DNA of 64,000 nt from Solidesulfovibrio magneticus RS-1 (GCF_000010665.1 NC_012796.1:4364001-4428000); one strand, 5' to 3'. Shown: positions 1-7,933, counted from the stretch's first letter. A program made the numbers and translations. The notes: generated from the letters alone by a model not told the origin.

Positions 1-42
1 GATCTGAGCGCCGCCGTGGTCGATGGGGCGAACCTGGGCTAG
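1..42 (+). CDS. C-terminal end of an upstream gene (partial)
   Basis: Frame 1 is open from the first base to a TAG at 40-42 and encodes 13 residues ending in VVDGANLG. A strong hairpin starts 53 nt later, which fits a real gene end. Nothing in 13 residues identifies the product, and the frame could be fortuitous. Confidence 0.4.
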   Translation, partial: DLSAAVVDGANLG

Positions 43-94
43 TGTTTTGGCGCTGCTTGGTCAAAGGCTACAACCAGGGCCAGGCCTTTACCGA

Positions 95-128
95 CCAAGG
101 GCCCGGGCGTTTTCGCCCGGGCCCTTGG
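95..128 (+). terminator. Perfect 15-bp hairpin after the upstream partial gene
   Basis: Arms at 95-109 and 114-128 are fully complementary and GC-rich around a TTTT loop. No T-run follows on the plus strand, so this is a stable 3'-end hairpin rather than a textbook intrinsic terminator. No gene is seen between 43 and 244. Confidence 0.5.
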
Positions 129-244
129 TTATGGAGCGCCGCCGACGGACTCATGCCCGCGAAGCAGTCGCACGCTTGCCGCAGCCGGCCTTCGGATCAA
201 AGCGGAAGTGGACTAACGCCAAGGGCTCCCGCTGCCAGGGGCGC

Positions 245-805
245 TCAAATGGCCTTGGGCCGGTTCATACCCAGGCCGGCGAGATAGCTTCTGGCTTCGA
301 CGCAACCCAGAAAGGCCGCCTTTTCGATGTAGGGCAGGGCCAATTGTCCCTTGCCCTGCATCAACAGGCTCGTTCCCACGCCGAAACAGGCCGTGCCGCT
401 GGTGTGGTTATGCCGCAAGACTGCCAGGAATTTCCGGCAGGACAGCTTGTAGTCGCCGTTCTCAGCCGCCTGGACCGCTTCAAGAACCAGCGCATTTTCA
501 GCATCCGCCGTTTTATCCCGGGCTGTTCTGTTGGCAAGGGCGACGCACAAGTCATCCAAGGCATACCGCACGCCAAAGCCGACAATAAGGTAAGAAAAAA
601 AAATGATGGTATAGCGATTGAATACCGCATCATGATCGTAGACAGAAACGAAGCACAAGGCCAGCTCGGCAAAGCCGGGCAGGGCCAGGCCGGCGATGGC
701 CCAGGATTGTCCGTGATGTTGATAAAGGTAATAGGCCGTATAGCCGTGCATGCCGGCTGCCAGCAGGATATTGATTATCAGGGCCAATCTTTTGAAGTAT
801 ATCAC
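245..805 (-). CDS. Membrane protein with a C-terminal TPR/Sel1-like region
   Basis: The 186-residue protein starts at GTG. Three hydrophobic segments (about residues 6-28, 34-56 and 65-86) suggest a small inner-membrane domain. The remaining 95 residues are soluble and helical, with an A-rich pattern (LPYIEKAAFLGCVEARSYLA) resembling one or two TPR/Sel1 repeats, usually protein-contact modules. I recognise no family. It stands alone, with opposite-facing or distant neighbours. The membrane topology is seen in the sequence; any role is unknown. Confidence 0.6.
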   Translation of the reverse strand: MIYFKRLALIINILLAAGMHGYTAYYLYQHHGQSWAIAGLALPGFAELALCFVSVYDHDAVFNRYTIIFFSYLIVGFGVRYALDDLCVALANRTARDKTADAENALVLEAVQAAENGDYKLSCRKFLAVLRHNHTSGTACFGVGTSLLMQGKGQLALPYIEKAAFLGCVEARSYLAGLGMNRPKAI

Positions 806-1027
806 GACTACTCCGCAGCGCTTACAGCTCTCGATAAGCCCTCAACAAGCCGCCATGCTTTCACTCCATCCCTTTCTGGCTTTCCACAATGAACCAGTGT
901 CAAACCATACCTCAATTCTCCGACGTGTTTTATGCCTATCAGACTTTGCCCATTTGCGCCAGCCGGGTCTGTGGCCGAACAGGCGTGCTAGCGCTCCCTT
1001 AGCTCACCGGGGAGTGTAGAAACGACG

Positions 1028-1080
1028 AAAACCGGCCGGTCGGGAAATCGGCAAAACATTGTGGATTCCCGACCGGCCGG
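1028..1080 (-). terminator. Minus-strand terminator of the UPF0251 gene
   Basis: Arms 1032-1046 and 1066-1080 form a perfect 15-bp GC-rich stem with a 19-nt loop. Reading the minus strand, the stem is followed by TTTT (1028-1031), 60 nt past the UPF0251 stop. The rest of the 806-1141 gap shows no gene. Confidence 0.6.
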
Positions 1081-1141
1081 CCCGACTGGATGTAACAGGC
1101 AGCCAGCTGCAGACGTGCTCCCCGTGCTATGGCCAGCCGCG

Positions 1142-1807
1142 TTACGCGCCCATGGCTGCGCCGCAGCCCGGGCAAAACGCTCCGGCGGAAGCCGCACCGC
1201 AGGCCGGGCACAGTCGTTCCAGGGACTTTTGCCCAAGCAACTCCTCGCCCACCGCCGCCTGTCCACGTCTGCGACCGGTTCCACGTCCTTGGCTCAGGCC
1301 ACGGCCCGGCCCGCCCCGGCCGCCTTGTCCCTGGCCGCCACAGCCGCCCAGACCGCCGCGCCCCTGTCCGCCGCGGCCGCAGCGACCACCTCGTCCTTGT
1401 CCTTGTCCTTGTCCTTGTCCTTGTCCTTGCATGTCCGTGTCCTCCTCGGCGGGGCCGGCAACGCCGCAACCGGCCGGTCCCGTCTGTTCGTTTTCAGGGT
1501 TGCGCGGGCCTTCGCCAGCCAACCGGTAACTGCCGCCCTCGATGCGAAGGGCCAGCCCGCCGACCAGGGCCGTGGCCGTGACGCGACGCGCCTCGGCCAA
1601 CACCCGCCCAAACGTATGGCGCGAAACACCCATGGCCTCGGCCGCCGCCTCGGCGCACAGGCCTTCCAGATCGGCCAGGCGCAGGGCCTCCAGCCCTTCC
1701 ACCGGCAACACCACCTCTTGGGTCTCCCGAAGCGATGCCCCCTGGGGCTTGAAAAACGTGGCCGCCGGCGCGGCCGCCACCCGGCGATGCTGGCGATGTC
1801 TGGGCAT
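1142..1807 (-). CDS. UPF0251/DUF134 predicted DNA-binding protein with Gly/Gln-rich tail and zinc ribbon
   Basis: Residues 1-100 match the UPF0251 (DUF134) pattern: a Phe-Lys-Pro-x-Gly start, EALRLADLEGL, then the helix-turn-helix stretch AAEAMGVSRHTFGRVLAEAR. This family is predicted to bind DNA. Unlike typical members of about 100-150 residues, the protein continues with a low-complexity Gly/Gln/Arg segment (about residues 125-175) and ends in a CPAC-x8-CPGC zinc-ribbon motif. The ATG at 1807 has AAAGGAG in front. A 20-bp palindrome lies 74 nt upstream and could be its own operator. The DNA-binding role is inferred from the family; the target is unknown. Confidence 0.75.
   Translation of the reverse strand: MPRHRQHRRVAAAPAATFFKPQGASLRETQEVVLPVEGLEALRLADLEGLCAEAAAEAMGVSRHTFGRVLAEARRVTATALVGGLALRIEGGSYRLAGEGPRNPENEQTGPAGCGVAGPAEEDTDMQGQGQGQGQGQGRGGRCGRGGQGRGGLGGCGGQGQGGRGGPGRGLSQGRGTGRRRGQAAVGEELLGQKSLERLCPACGAASAGAFCPGCGAAMGA
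1391..1430. repeat. Hexanucleotide tandem repeat inside the UPF0251 gene
   Basis: Five perfect copies of TTGTCC (1397-1426) with degenerate flanking units. On the coding strand these give alternating Gly-Gln residues. A change of unit number keeps the frame and would change only tail length. Confidence 0.85.
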
Positions 1808-1880
1808 GGTCGTCTCCTTTAAAATGCTTATATGAGCAAAATAAGCGCCGTCTCCCGAAGGTCAAGACCAATCGAGATTG

Positions 1881-1900
1881 TTTTGCTCAATTGCGCAAAA
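1881..1900. promoter_or_regulatory. 20-bp palindrome, candidate operator
   Basis: TTTTGCTCAATTGCGCAAAA is palindromic at 18 of 20 positions. It lies between the UPF0251 start (1807) and the DsrE-type gene end. A half-site, GAGCAAAA, recurs at 1832-1839 just upstream of the UPF0251 ribosome-binding site. Position and symmetry suggest an operator for the UPF0251 gene, possibly autoregulated. The binding protein is an inference. Confidence 0.45.
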
Positions 1901-1902
1901 AA

Positions 1903-1926
1903 AGGAGCCGGACCAAGCCGGCTCCT
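1903..1926 (-). terminator. Intrinsic terminator of the DsrE-family gene
   Basis: A 9-bp stem (1903-1911 with 1918-1926, 6-nt loop) is followed on the minus strand by a run of seven T. It lies 32 nt past the stop of the DsrE-type gene. Confidence 0.8.
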
Positions 1927-1958
1927 CAAAAAAATAAGCATTCCAGGCAGTAGTGAAG

Positions 1959-2327
1959 CTAGAAGGACAAACAGCTCACCCCGTCCTGGACCAGCAAGTC
2001 CATGGTCTGGCCGCCGGTACCCAACGCCCACATGGGGTCGAGATCCTCGGTCGTAACGCCCCGGGCGTGGCAACACGGCGTACAGACGTAAAACGGCAGG
2101 CCCTTGGCCTTCTCGCGCAACCAGCCGGCATGGTCGGCCAAGCTGTCGCCGGTGACGGCCCGCACCCGCTCGGCAATCTCGGGCTTGGCCAGATAGACCG
2201 CGTCGTCCACGAGCAACATCCCGGCCAGCGCCCCGCGCTCGGCCGCCAGTTTGGCGAACTGGAACGCGCGAGTGGCCTTGGATTGCTCGTCTGGTCCGCA
2301 AGACACCAGGAAAAACACCTTCTGCAT
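1959..2327 (-). CDS. DsrE-family protein (122 aa)
   Basis: The protein opens with the beta-strand pattern of DsrE/YchN-like folds (MQKVFFLVSCG), has a central MLLVDDAVYLA strand, and carries FYVCTPCCHARGV near residue 80, where DsrE relatives have their reactive cysteine. DsrE-family proteins are small cytoplasmic multimers in sulfur transfer or redox sensing. The ATG at 2327 follows a GGGGAGC ribosome-binding site, and a terminator follows the gene, so it is likely monocistronic. The CxxCC arrangement suggests thiol chemistry; the partner is unknown. A second DsrE-like gene, with a Sec codon, lies at 19342. Confidence 0.75.
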   Translation of the reverse strand: MQKVFFLVSCGPDEQSKATRAFQFAKLAAERGALAGMLLVDDAVYLAKPEIAERVRAVTGDSLADHAGWLREKAKGLPFYVCTPCCHARGVTTEDLDPMWALGTGGQTMDLLVQDGVSCLSF

Positions 2328-2362
2328 GGCAGCTCCCCCTCGAAAGCTCGGATGTTGTCGCC

Positions 2363-3133
2363 CTACTCCTCGCCCCCAGCGCCCAGATGGGTCAGAAAGG
2401 CCGTGAAGTTGCCCGTGAACTCAAAGGACCCTACATGGGTGAACACACTGTGCACATCGGCGAAAATCTCACCGCCCATGTCGGTCCAGCGTTTGCAAAA
2501 GGCATAGTCCTCGGGCAGATACTCCCGGTTCTCCACATCGATGGCCGTATCGAAGAAAGCGACGTTGTTGATGTTGTGATCATTGGTATGGGAATAATCA
2601 TAGCCAAGCTCGGGATAATGCGCCGCCATGCGTTCCAGGGTCTCGCGCTTGATCATCATGAACCCCGTGGCCCCGTACTCCACCGGCAATAGCCCCGTCA
2701 CCGGCTCGGGCCGGCCGCCCGGCTTGAGCTTGACCGCGTAGTGCATGGACGCCCCGGCCGCCACCCGTGAGAGCACCTTGTTGTCGATGCAGCGCAGCTT
2801 GTCGATATCCAGGTACTTGACCGGATAAATGCCGCAGACCACGTCCTTGTCGGCTTCCAGATACTTCAGCGGCAACTCCGGCGAAAAACCGATGTCCGCG
2901 TCAATGAACAGCAGGTGGGTATATTCCTTAAGCCGCAAAAATTCGTTGGCGATCAGGTTGCGCGCCCGGGGAATGAGGCTCTCCTGGGACGGCGTCAGCA
3001 TCCCGGTCTTGATGCCCTGGCTGTCCAGAAAACCGATGCACGACACCACCGCCCGCAAATACGCCACCGTCACCTGGCCGCTGTAGGCCGGCGTGCCGAT
3101 CATCAGCATCGGCTTTTTGCCATCCTCCATCAC
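2363..3133 (-). CDS. GT-A-fold glycosyltransferase-like protein
   Basis: The 256-residue soluble protein has a GT-A nucleotide-diphospho-sugar transferase layout. It begins with a beta strand and PAYSG, has the SLIPRARNLIANEFL helix, and then the metal-binding motif LLFIDADIGF (DxD around residues 78-80). A later acidic EDYAFCKRWTDMGGEIFADV resembles the catalytic-base region. Similar proteins occur in phages and bacterial polysaccharide loci. Acceptor and donor cannot be read from sequence. The next gene upstream on the strand points away, so it appears to be a single-gene unit. Confidence 0.65.
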   Translation of the reverse strand: MMEDGKKPMLMIGTPAYSGQVTVAYLRAVVSCIGFLDSQGIKTGMLTPSQESLIPRARNLIANEFLRLKEYTHLLFIDADIGFSPELPLKYLEADKDVVCGIYPVKYLDIDKLRCIDNKVLSRVAAGASMHYAVKLKPGGRPEPVTGLLPVEYGATGFMMIKRETLERMAAHYPELGYDYSHTNDHNINNVAFFDTAIDVENREYLPEDYAFCKRWTDMGGEIFADVHSVFTHVGSFEFTGNFTAFLTHLGAGGEE

Positions 3134-3276
3134 ATCTCCTCCCCAGGCCGCCCGTCAGGGGCGGCCGCTTTCCCGCTCTATCCGGCCAGCACGAAACAAA
3201 GTCAATTGCTTTTAGGCCCTTGGACAGCAACGACGACCTCGGTTACATTCTCCCGACCAGCAACAAGGCGGCAAGC

Positions 3277-4608
3277 ATGGCGCTCCCTCGCGACATTTTG
3301 TGCGAATCCATCATGGAATCCCTGGCCGATGGCGTCTTCACCGTGGACGCCGACTTCACCATCACGTCGTTTAACCGCGCCGCCGGAGCCATCGCCGGCA
3401 TCGCCCCCGAGCAGGCCCTGGGACGCAAATGCTGGGAGGTCTTCCACTCCAGCTTGTGCGACGGGGCCTGCGCCCTGGGCCACTGCATCGACAACGACGA
3501 CACGCTGCAAAACCAGTCCATCTTCATCGTGCGCCCCGACGGCGTCAAAGTGCCGGTCAGCATCAGCGCCGCGCCTCTGCGCGACGCTACGGGCCGCATC
3601 GTCGGCGGCGTCGAAAGCTTCCGCGACATTTCGGATTTAAGCCGGTTGCGCAAGGAACTCGAAGGCGTGCGCACCGTCGAGGACATCCTCACCAAAAACA
3701 AGGCCCTGGCCCACACTCTCGACCTGCTGCCGCCCATCGCCGAATCCGGCGCGGCCGTCCTTATTCTCGGCGAATCCGGCACCGGCAAGGAACTCTTCGC
3801 CCGGGCCATTCACAATCTGAGCCCTGCCGCCAAAGGCCCTTTCGTCGCCGTCAACTGCGGGGCCATCCCCGGCCAATTGCTGGAATCGGAGCTGTTTGGC
3901 CACGTGCGCGGCGCGTTCACCGACGCCAAGTCCGACCGCAAAGGCCGCTTCGCCATGGCCCAGGGCGGCACGCTGTTCCTCGACGAAATCGGCGAGCTGC
4001 CGCTGCCCCTGCAAGTCAAACTCCTGCGCGTGCTCCAGGAACACGCCTACGAACCGCTGGGGTCCGACACGTCCACCACCACCAACGCCCGCATCGTCGC
4101 CGCCACCAACCGCGACCTCGAAACCATGATCGCCGAAGGAACCTTCCGACGCGACCTCTTCTACCGCCTAAGCGTCGCCCGCATGGCCCTGCCGCCCCTG
4201 CGCAGCCGGCCCGAGGACATCCCGCTGCTGGCCCATGCCTTTATCGAACGCCAAAACCTCATCGGCCAAAAAGCCGTCACCGGCCTGTCCGACGCCGCCA
4301 CAAGGCGGTTGCTGCGCCACGACTACCCCGGCAACGTCCGCGAACTCCAAAACATCATCGAATACGCCTGCATCCTGTGCTCCGCCGGACGCATCACCCC
4401 CGAACACCTGCCTGACTACCTGCTCCCCAAACCCAACACCTCGGCCACGCCCGCCGCCAACGCCCCCACCACCATGCGGGCCGCCAAATACCACGCCGCC
4501 AAAGCCGCGCTGGCCCGGCACAACGGTAAAACCATGGCCGCCTGCCGCGAACTCGACATCACCAAGGACACCCTGCGCCGCATCCTGCAAGCCGGCCCCG
4601 GCGACTAA
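3277..4608 (+). CDS. PAS-domain sigma-54-dependent transcriptional activator
   Basis: The 443-residue bacterial enhancer-binding protein has an N-terminal PAS domain (about 10-125), an AAA+ domain (about 135-370) with Walker A GESGTGKE, Walker [11 protein letters not shown] and arginine-finger region, and a C-terminal Fis-type HTH. The sigma-54-contacting loop reads GAFTDA instead of the common GAFTGA. The PAS domain carries four cysteines ([19 protein letters not shown]), a pattern seen in other PAS activators and possibly a metal or redox site. I chose the ATG at 3277, preceded by AAGGCGG, over an in-frame TTG at 3220. No receiver domain is present, so it probably senses a ligand directly. 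Target genes are not evident. Confidence 0.85.
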   Translation: MALPRDILCESIMESLADGVFTVDADFTITSFNRAAGAIAGIAPEQALGRKCWEVFHSSLCDGACALGHCIDNDDTLQNQSIFIVRPDGVKVPVSISAAPLRDATGRIVGGVESFRDISDLSRLRKELEGVRTVEDILTKNKALAHTLDLLPPIAESGAAVLILGESGTGKELFARAIHNLSPAAKGPFVAVNCGAIPGQLLESELFGHVRGAFTDAKSDRKGRFAMAQGGTLFLDEIGELPLPLQVKLLRVLQEHAYEPLGSDTSTTTNARIVAATNRDLETMIAEGTFRRDLFYRLSVARMALPPLRSRPEDIPLLAHAFIERQNLIGQKAVTGLSDAATRRLLRHDYPGNVRELQNIIEYACILCSAGRITPEHLPDYLLPKPNTSATPAANAPTTMRAAKYHAAKAALARHNGKTMAACRELDITKDTLRRILQAGPGD

Positions 4609-4674
4609 CCCAAAAGGTCGGTTCAAGCTTGGCAGTCCCCACCTGTCCCGTGCCGGGTAGCCCCTGGCGAACCG

Positions 4675-4749
4675 GGTCGTTGGAATTTCGCGGGCTTCGA
4701 GCACCCGGCGACAGCCGGGCGCATCGAAGCCCGCGAAATTCCAACGACC
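4675..4749. repeat. 26-bp perfect inverted repeat with inner stem
   Basis: Arms 4675-4700 and 4724-4749 are perfectly complementary, and the loop holds a further 6-bp stem (4704-4709/4714-4719). It lies between the convergent ends of the sigma-54 activator and the cytochrome-b-like gene and could act as a two-way terminator or cruciform. No ORF in 4609-4902 looks coding. Confidence 0.85.
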
Positions 4750-4835
4750 TACGCGGCGCAGCCGCCAAGCGCGCCAGCGCTCAAAGCGCTTCAGGCACCT
4801 CCGCCCGCCGCTGCGCCCCCTTCCCTTACCATCCC

Positions 4836-4886
4836 CATCCGGGGTTTCCAAAGGGGGTCACCCCCTTTGGCAGCCGGAGGCACTCT
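4836..4886 (-). repeat. 3'-end palindromic element, copy A
   Basis: The hairpin at 4848-4870 is followed by CAGCCGGAGGCACTC. Read on the minus strand it lies 17 nt past the stop of the cytochrome-b-like gene. This is the most diverged of ten copies; it keeps the conserved GCCTCCGGC end but has a different hairpin stem. Confidence 0.65.
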
Positions 4887-4902
4887 TCCTCTCCATCTCC
4901 CT

Positions 4903-5364
4903 CTACCTCTCCCCGCCAACAACAACCGCCGCTTTACGGCCCGCCGCCATGGCGAAGGCCAGCAGCCCCATGGCCAGCCCCAGGTGCAGCCAATCCAAAT
5001 AGCGCACGTGCATCGGTCCGACCATGGCCCAGGACCCGTTTTGGATGACTCGCACGATGCCGGTGAGCGCCACTGCGCCGTAGAGGGCCACGCGCCATTT
5101 GCCGGCCGCGGTCAGCATGGGCCGTAGTCTGCCGGCGGCCAGCCAGGAGGTGGCGTAGCTGGCCAGGAGAAAGACGAGCGCCGCGCCCAGGGTGAGGTGC
5201 AGGGCGGCGGTGATCTGGTAATTGCCGAGCCAGCCCAGGCCGGGCAGGTCGGCGATGTAGTAGCGTGAGAAGATGGGCATTTGGCCCATGCCGGTCAGCG
5301 CCAGCCCTAGGGCGGCCATTAGGGTCAGGCGTTTTTGCCAGACCGGGAACAGCGGTTTAGACAT
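4903..5364 (-). CDS. Four-helix membrane subunit (cytochrome-b-like) of an Fe-S oxidoreductase
   Basis: The 153-residue protein has four hydrophobic helices (about 13-30, 49-68, 88-107 and 124-145). Several helices carry histidines (AALHLTLGAAL, PMHVRYLDWLHLGLAM) that could ligate heme b. It overlaps the 3' end of the Fe-S gene by 8 nt, indicating translational coupling, so the two products probably form an inner-membrane electron-transfer complex with the quinone pool. No large catalytic or multiheme subunit is encoded next to it. The heme role is inferred; the helices and histidines are seen. Confidence 0.7.
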   Translation of the reverse strand: MSKPLFPVWQKRLTLMAALGLALTGMGQMPIFSRYYIADLPGLGWLGNYQITAALHLTLGAALVFLLASYATSWLAAGRLRPMLTAAGKWRVALYGAVALTGIVRVIQNGSWAMVGPMHVRYLDWLHLGLAMGLLAFAMAAGRKAAVVVGGER

Positions 5365-6322
5365 GATCGTCCTCCTTGGCGGCCTTCCTGGCCCTGTTGG
5401 CCACCCGCAGGATGCCGGCGGCGATGCCGGCAAAGGGGGCCAGCAGCACGGCCGTGGCCAGGTTTTTCTCCTTGCCCATGACGTCGGCGGCGGCCTGCAA
5501 GCCGGGGTTGCCCGGGCCGGGTTGCAGGGCGGCGTGGAGTTCTTCGAAGGGAATGGGCGAGACGTAGAGAGTGTTTGTGCCGCCGTTTTCGGTTTCCCCG
5601 TAAATGAAACCGCCGGTCTGGCGGGCCAGGTCGTGGGCGGCGGCGATGATTTCACGACGGGGGCCGATGGTCTGAACGTCGTTGGGGCAGGCTTCGATGC
5701 AGGCGGGCTTGCCGCCGGCGGCCACGCGGCCGTGGCAGCGGTCGCACTTGTACATGACGCCGTTGCCGGCAAAGGCCGGCATGAGGTCGAGGTACAGCCC
5801 AACGCCGGTCTGGCGCTGGGGGATATGCCAGGGGCAGACGTCGCGGCATTTGGAGCCGCCCAGGCAGATGTTGGAATCGATGACCACCGCGCCGTCGTCG
5901 TGGCGCACGGCCGAGCCCCAGGGGCACAGCTCGGCGCAGGGCGGATGCACGCAGTGCATGCAGCGCCGGGGAATATTGAGGCTTATGGCCTTGCCGTTTC
6001 GCGTCACCGTGGCCGTCTGGATGAACAGCCAGTTGTACGGCGTCAGGCGGTCCTCGACGTCGCGCTTGTCCGAGAAATCCTCGACCTTGACGCGCGGCGG
6101 ATACATCTTGGGGAACGGCTTTCGCGGATTGGGGTAATCGGCGGCGTGGGCCTCGCGGCACCCGGCCACGCAAGCCCCGCAGCCCACGCACTTGGACAGA
6201 TCGAAAAGCGTGGCCAGTTGTTCGCCCGAGGCGGCGGCGGCGTCGCGGGCCAAAAGCGGCGCGGCCACGGGAGCGGCGGCCACGGCCGTGCCCAGGGATT
6301 TGAGGAAGGCGCGTCTGTTCAT
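5357..6322 (-). CDS. Tat-exported ferredoxin-like subunit with four Fe-S motifs and C-terminal anchor (HybA/NrfC-like)
   Basis: The 321-residue protein starts with the twin-arginine signal MNRRAFLKSLG. Cysteine motifs follow in the order CVGCGACVAGC, CMHCVHPPCAELCPW, CLGGSKCRDVCPW and CDRCHG...CIEACPND, the pattern of periplasmic 16Cys/4[4Fe-4S] electron-transfer subunits. The third motif has Gly where a cysteine is expected, so that cluster may be three-Cys or altered. A hydrophobic helix near residues 285-305 likely anchors it. It is the first gene of a two-gene operon, divergent from the Crp/Fnr gene across an FNR-type box. It presumably passes electrons between quinone and a redox partner encoded elsewhere. 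Confidence 0.85.
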   Translation of the reverse strand: MNRRAFLKSLGTAVAAAPVAAPLLARDAAAASGEQLATLFDLSKCVGCGACVAGCREAHAADYPNPRKPFPKMYPPRVKVEDFSDKRDVEDRLTPYNWLFIQTATVTRNGKAISLNIPRRCMHCVHPPCAELCPWGSAVRHDDGAVVIDSNICLGGSKCRDVCPWHIPQRQTGVGLYLDLMPAFAGNGVMYKCDRCHGRVAAGGKPACIEACPNDVQTIGPRREIIAAAHDLARQTGGFIYGETENGGTNTLYVSPIPFEELHAALQPGPGNPGLQAAADVMGKEKNLATAVLLAPFAGIAAGILRVANRARKAAKEDDHV

Positions 6323-6388
6323 GGGATGGTGCTCCTTTCCGGCGGACCGGACGCCTTGAGACTTAGCCCATGGACGGAGCCGGGCGCA

Positions 6389-6402
6389 TTGATGTGGATC
6401 AA
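6389..6402. promoter_or_regulatory. Perfect FNR-type box TTGAT-GTGG-ATCAA
   Basis: The 14-bp dyad matches the classical FNR half-sites exactly. It sits between divergent genes, 67 nt from the start of the Fe-S/cytochrome operon and 72 nt from the Crp/Fnr gene. The adjacent regulator carries E-x-x-S-R in its recognition helix, the residues FNR uses to read TTGAT. Control of one or both genes by that regulator is therefore likely. Confidence 0.75.
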
Positions 6403-6473
6403 CGCGGCGCGATTTTGCGGCTTGACGCAAGCATCCGCTCACCGCCACTGTGCCGGTTGAACAGGGGAAAAGC

Positions 6474-7229
6474 ATGGAACAGGTCGAGCGGATGGTGTTG
6501 TTGCGGTCGCTGCCGTTTTTCGGCGGCATGCCCGAGGAGCGGCTGGCCCGGATGGCGGCCGGGGCGGTGGTCTCGCGCCACGGGCCTGGAGAGCTCATCG
6601 CCGCCCGCTCCGACGCCGGCGAAGCCTTTTATCTGGTGGCCTCGGGCCGGGCCAAGCTCTACCAGATCGGCCCGGACGGCCGGGAGCAGACGCTCTATAT
6701 CTTAGGCCCCGGCGAACCGTTCTGCCTGTGTTCGCTGGTGGATGACGGGGAGTTTCCGGCCTTTGCCGCCGCCCTGGAAGATACGCGGGTGCTGGCTTTT
6801 CCGGCACGGACCCTGGCGGCGGCGGCCAGGGAAGACCCGGAAGTGCTCTTTGATCTGCTGCGGCTCATGTGCCGCCGCCTCAAGCAGACCCAGGCCATGG
6901 TCGAATCGTTGGCGCTTTTGCCGCTCACCGGCCGATTGGCCGGCTTTCTGCTCCACGAAGCGGACCGCTCCCCGGGCACAGGCCCCGTCCGCCTGGCCAT
7001 CAGCCACCGCGAACTGGCCAAGATCGTCGGCGCCACGCCCGAGGCGCTCTCCCGCGCCTTCCGCAAACTGGCCGAGGCGGGCCTGGTCACCGTCACCGGC
7101 CGCGACGTGGCCCTCCACGACCGCCCCGCCCTGGCCGCCGAGGCCGGGCGGGCGGAGGTGGAGGAGGAGGAGAAGAGTGCCTCCGGCGGCCGGGGGCCTG
7201 AGGCCCCCGGACCCCCCACCTGGGGTTAA
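6474..7229 (+). CDS. Crp/Fnr-family transcriptional regulator
   Basis: The 251-residue protein has an N-terminal cyclic-nucleotide-type beta barrel (about 10-125), a dimer helix and a C-terminal winged helix. The recognition helix ATPEALSRAFRKL contains E190, S193 and R194, matching the FNR E-x-x-S-R reading of TTGAT. There is no N-terminal cysteine cluster, so it is not an Fe-S oxygen sensor of the FNR kind and may bind heme or another ligand. The ATG at 6474 follows AGGGGAAAAGC; an in-frame GTG at 6450 is less likely. Residues from about 235 to the end are encoded by a copy of the genome's 3'-end palindromic element. Confidence 0.85.
   Translation: MEQVERMVLLRSLPFFGGMPEERLARMAAGAVVSRHGPGELIAARSDAGEAFYLVASGRAKLYQIGPDGREQTLYILGPGEPFCLCSLVDDGEFPAFAAALEDTRVLAFPARTLAAAAREDPEVLFDLLRLMCRRLKQTQAMVESLALLPLTGRLAGFLLHEADRSPGTGPVRLAISHRELAKIVGATPEALSRAFRKLAEAGLVTVTGRDVALHDRPALAAEAGRAEVEEEEKSASGGRGPEAPGPPTWG
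7177..7227 (+). repeat. 3'-end palindromic element, copy B (overlaps a coding 3' end)
   Basis: GTGCCTCCGGCGGC is followed by a GC-rich hairpin and CCGGACCCCCC. This copy is translated as the last residues of the Crp/Fnr protein, SASGGRGPEAPGPPTWG, so the ancestral stop codon was probably upstream of it. Confidence 0.8.
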
Positions 7230-7318
7230 GGGGACCGGCGGCGCGGCGGCGGTGAAGCGAGAGTATGAAAGACTGATTTTTCAAGGCGTTGCCGCGACGG
7301 CAACAACAGGAAGAAAAC

Positions 7319-7933
7319 GTGCAGCGTATTGAGCCGGCCGACGCCGGGGCGCTTTTGGGACTGATGCGCAAACTGCCCCTGTGGGCGGATTTCGCGGACG
7401 AGGACCTCGATCTGCTGCTGCGGGTCGGGGCGGTACGGCTGGCCCGCTACGCTTCGGGCGAGGCCATTGTCGAGGAAGGCAATTACGAAAAGACGTTTTT
7501 CGTGCTGCTGCGCGGCCAGGTGGCCGTGGTCCGGGCCGGAAAACACGTCGCCGACCTGGACGCGGCCGGCACGATCTTCGGCGAAATGAGCTTTGTCCTG
7601 GGCAAGGGCCGCACGGCCACGGTGACGGCGCAAACGCCCTGCGACTGTCTGGTGGTGGACATGGGCTATGTGGATTTCCTGCAAAGCCCCGAGCGCGAGG
7701 ATTTCCTCATCCGCATCTTCCGCCGCCTGGCCGAGGTGGTCCGGCAGCGGCTGGGCTCGGCCAACGCCCGCAAGGCGGTCATATTGACCGCCATCCGGGA
7801 GCGGCGCGAAGCCCTGGCCGCCCACATCGCCGTGGAGCGGGCGGCTCTGGCCGGGCTCAGGCAGGAACTGGCCGGCCTGGACACGGCTGACGACGAGGAA
7901 GTGCTGCGCCAGCTGCTTGACCGGCGGTTCTAG
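7319..7933 (+). CDS. Cyclic-nucleotide-binding-domain protein
   Basis: The 204-residue protein contains one cNMP-type beta barrel (about 10-125) with the phosphate-binding-cassette-like stretch AGTIFGEMSFVLGKGRTATVTA, including the FGE signature. A helical C-terminal part follows with no recognisable DNA-binding helix. It may be a stand-alone sensor rather than a transcription factor. The GTG start at 7319 is preceded by AGGAAG at good spacing, whereas the TTG at 7289 is not. It lies 90 nt after the Crp/Fnr gene in the same direction and may share its transcript. Confidence 0.75.
   Translation: MQRIEPADAGALLGLMRKLPLWADFADEDLDLLLRVGAVRLARYASGEAIVEEGNYEKTFFVLLRGQVAVVRAGKHVADLDAAGTIFGEMSFVLGKGRTATVTAQTPCDCLVVDMGYVDFLQSPEREDFLIRIFRRLAEVVRQRLGSANARKAVILTAIRERREALAAHIAVERAALAGLRQELAGLDTADDEEVLRQLLDRRF

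Noticed and set aside
23-892. A 289-codon plus-strand frame at the start of the window
   Set aside because: It has no family-like sequence, starts inside the upstream gene end and overlaps the better-supported minus-strand membrane protein gene.
3220-3276. An upstream TTG start for the sigma-54 activator
   Set aside because: It lacks a ribosome-binding site and adds residues absent from the PAS domain; ATG 3277 has AAGGCGG in front.
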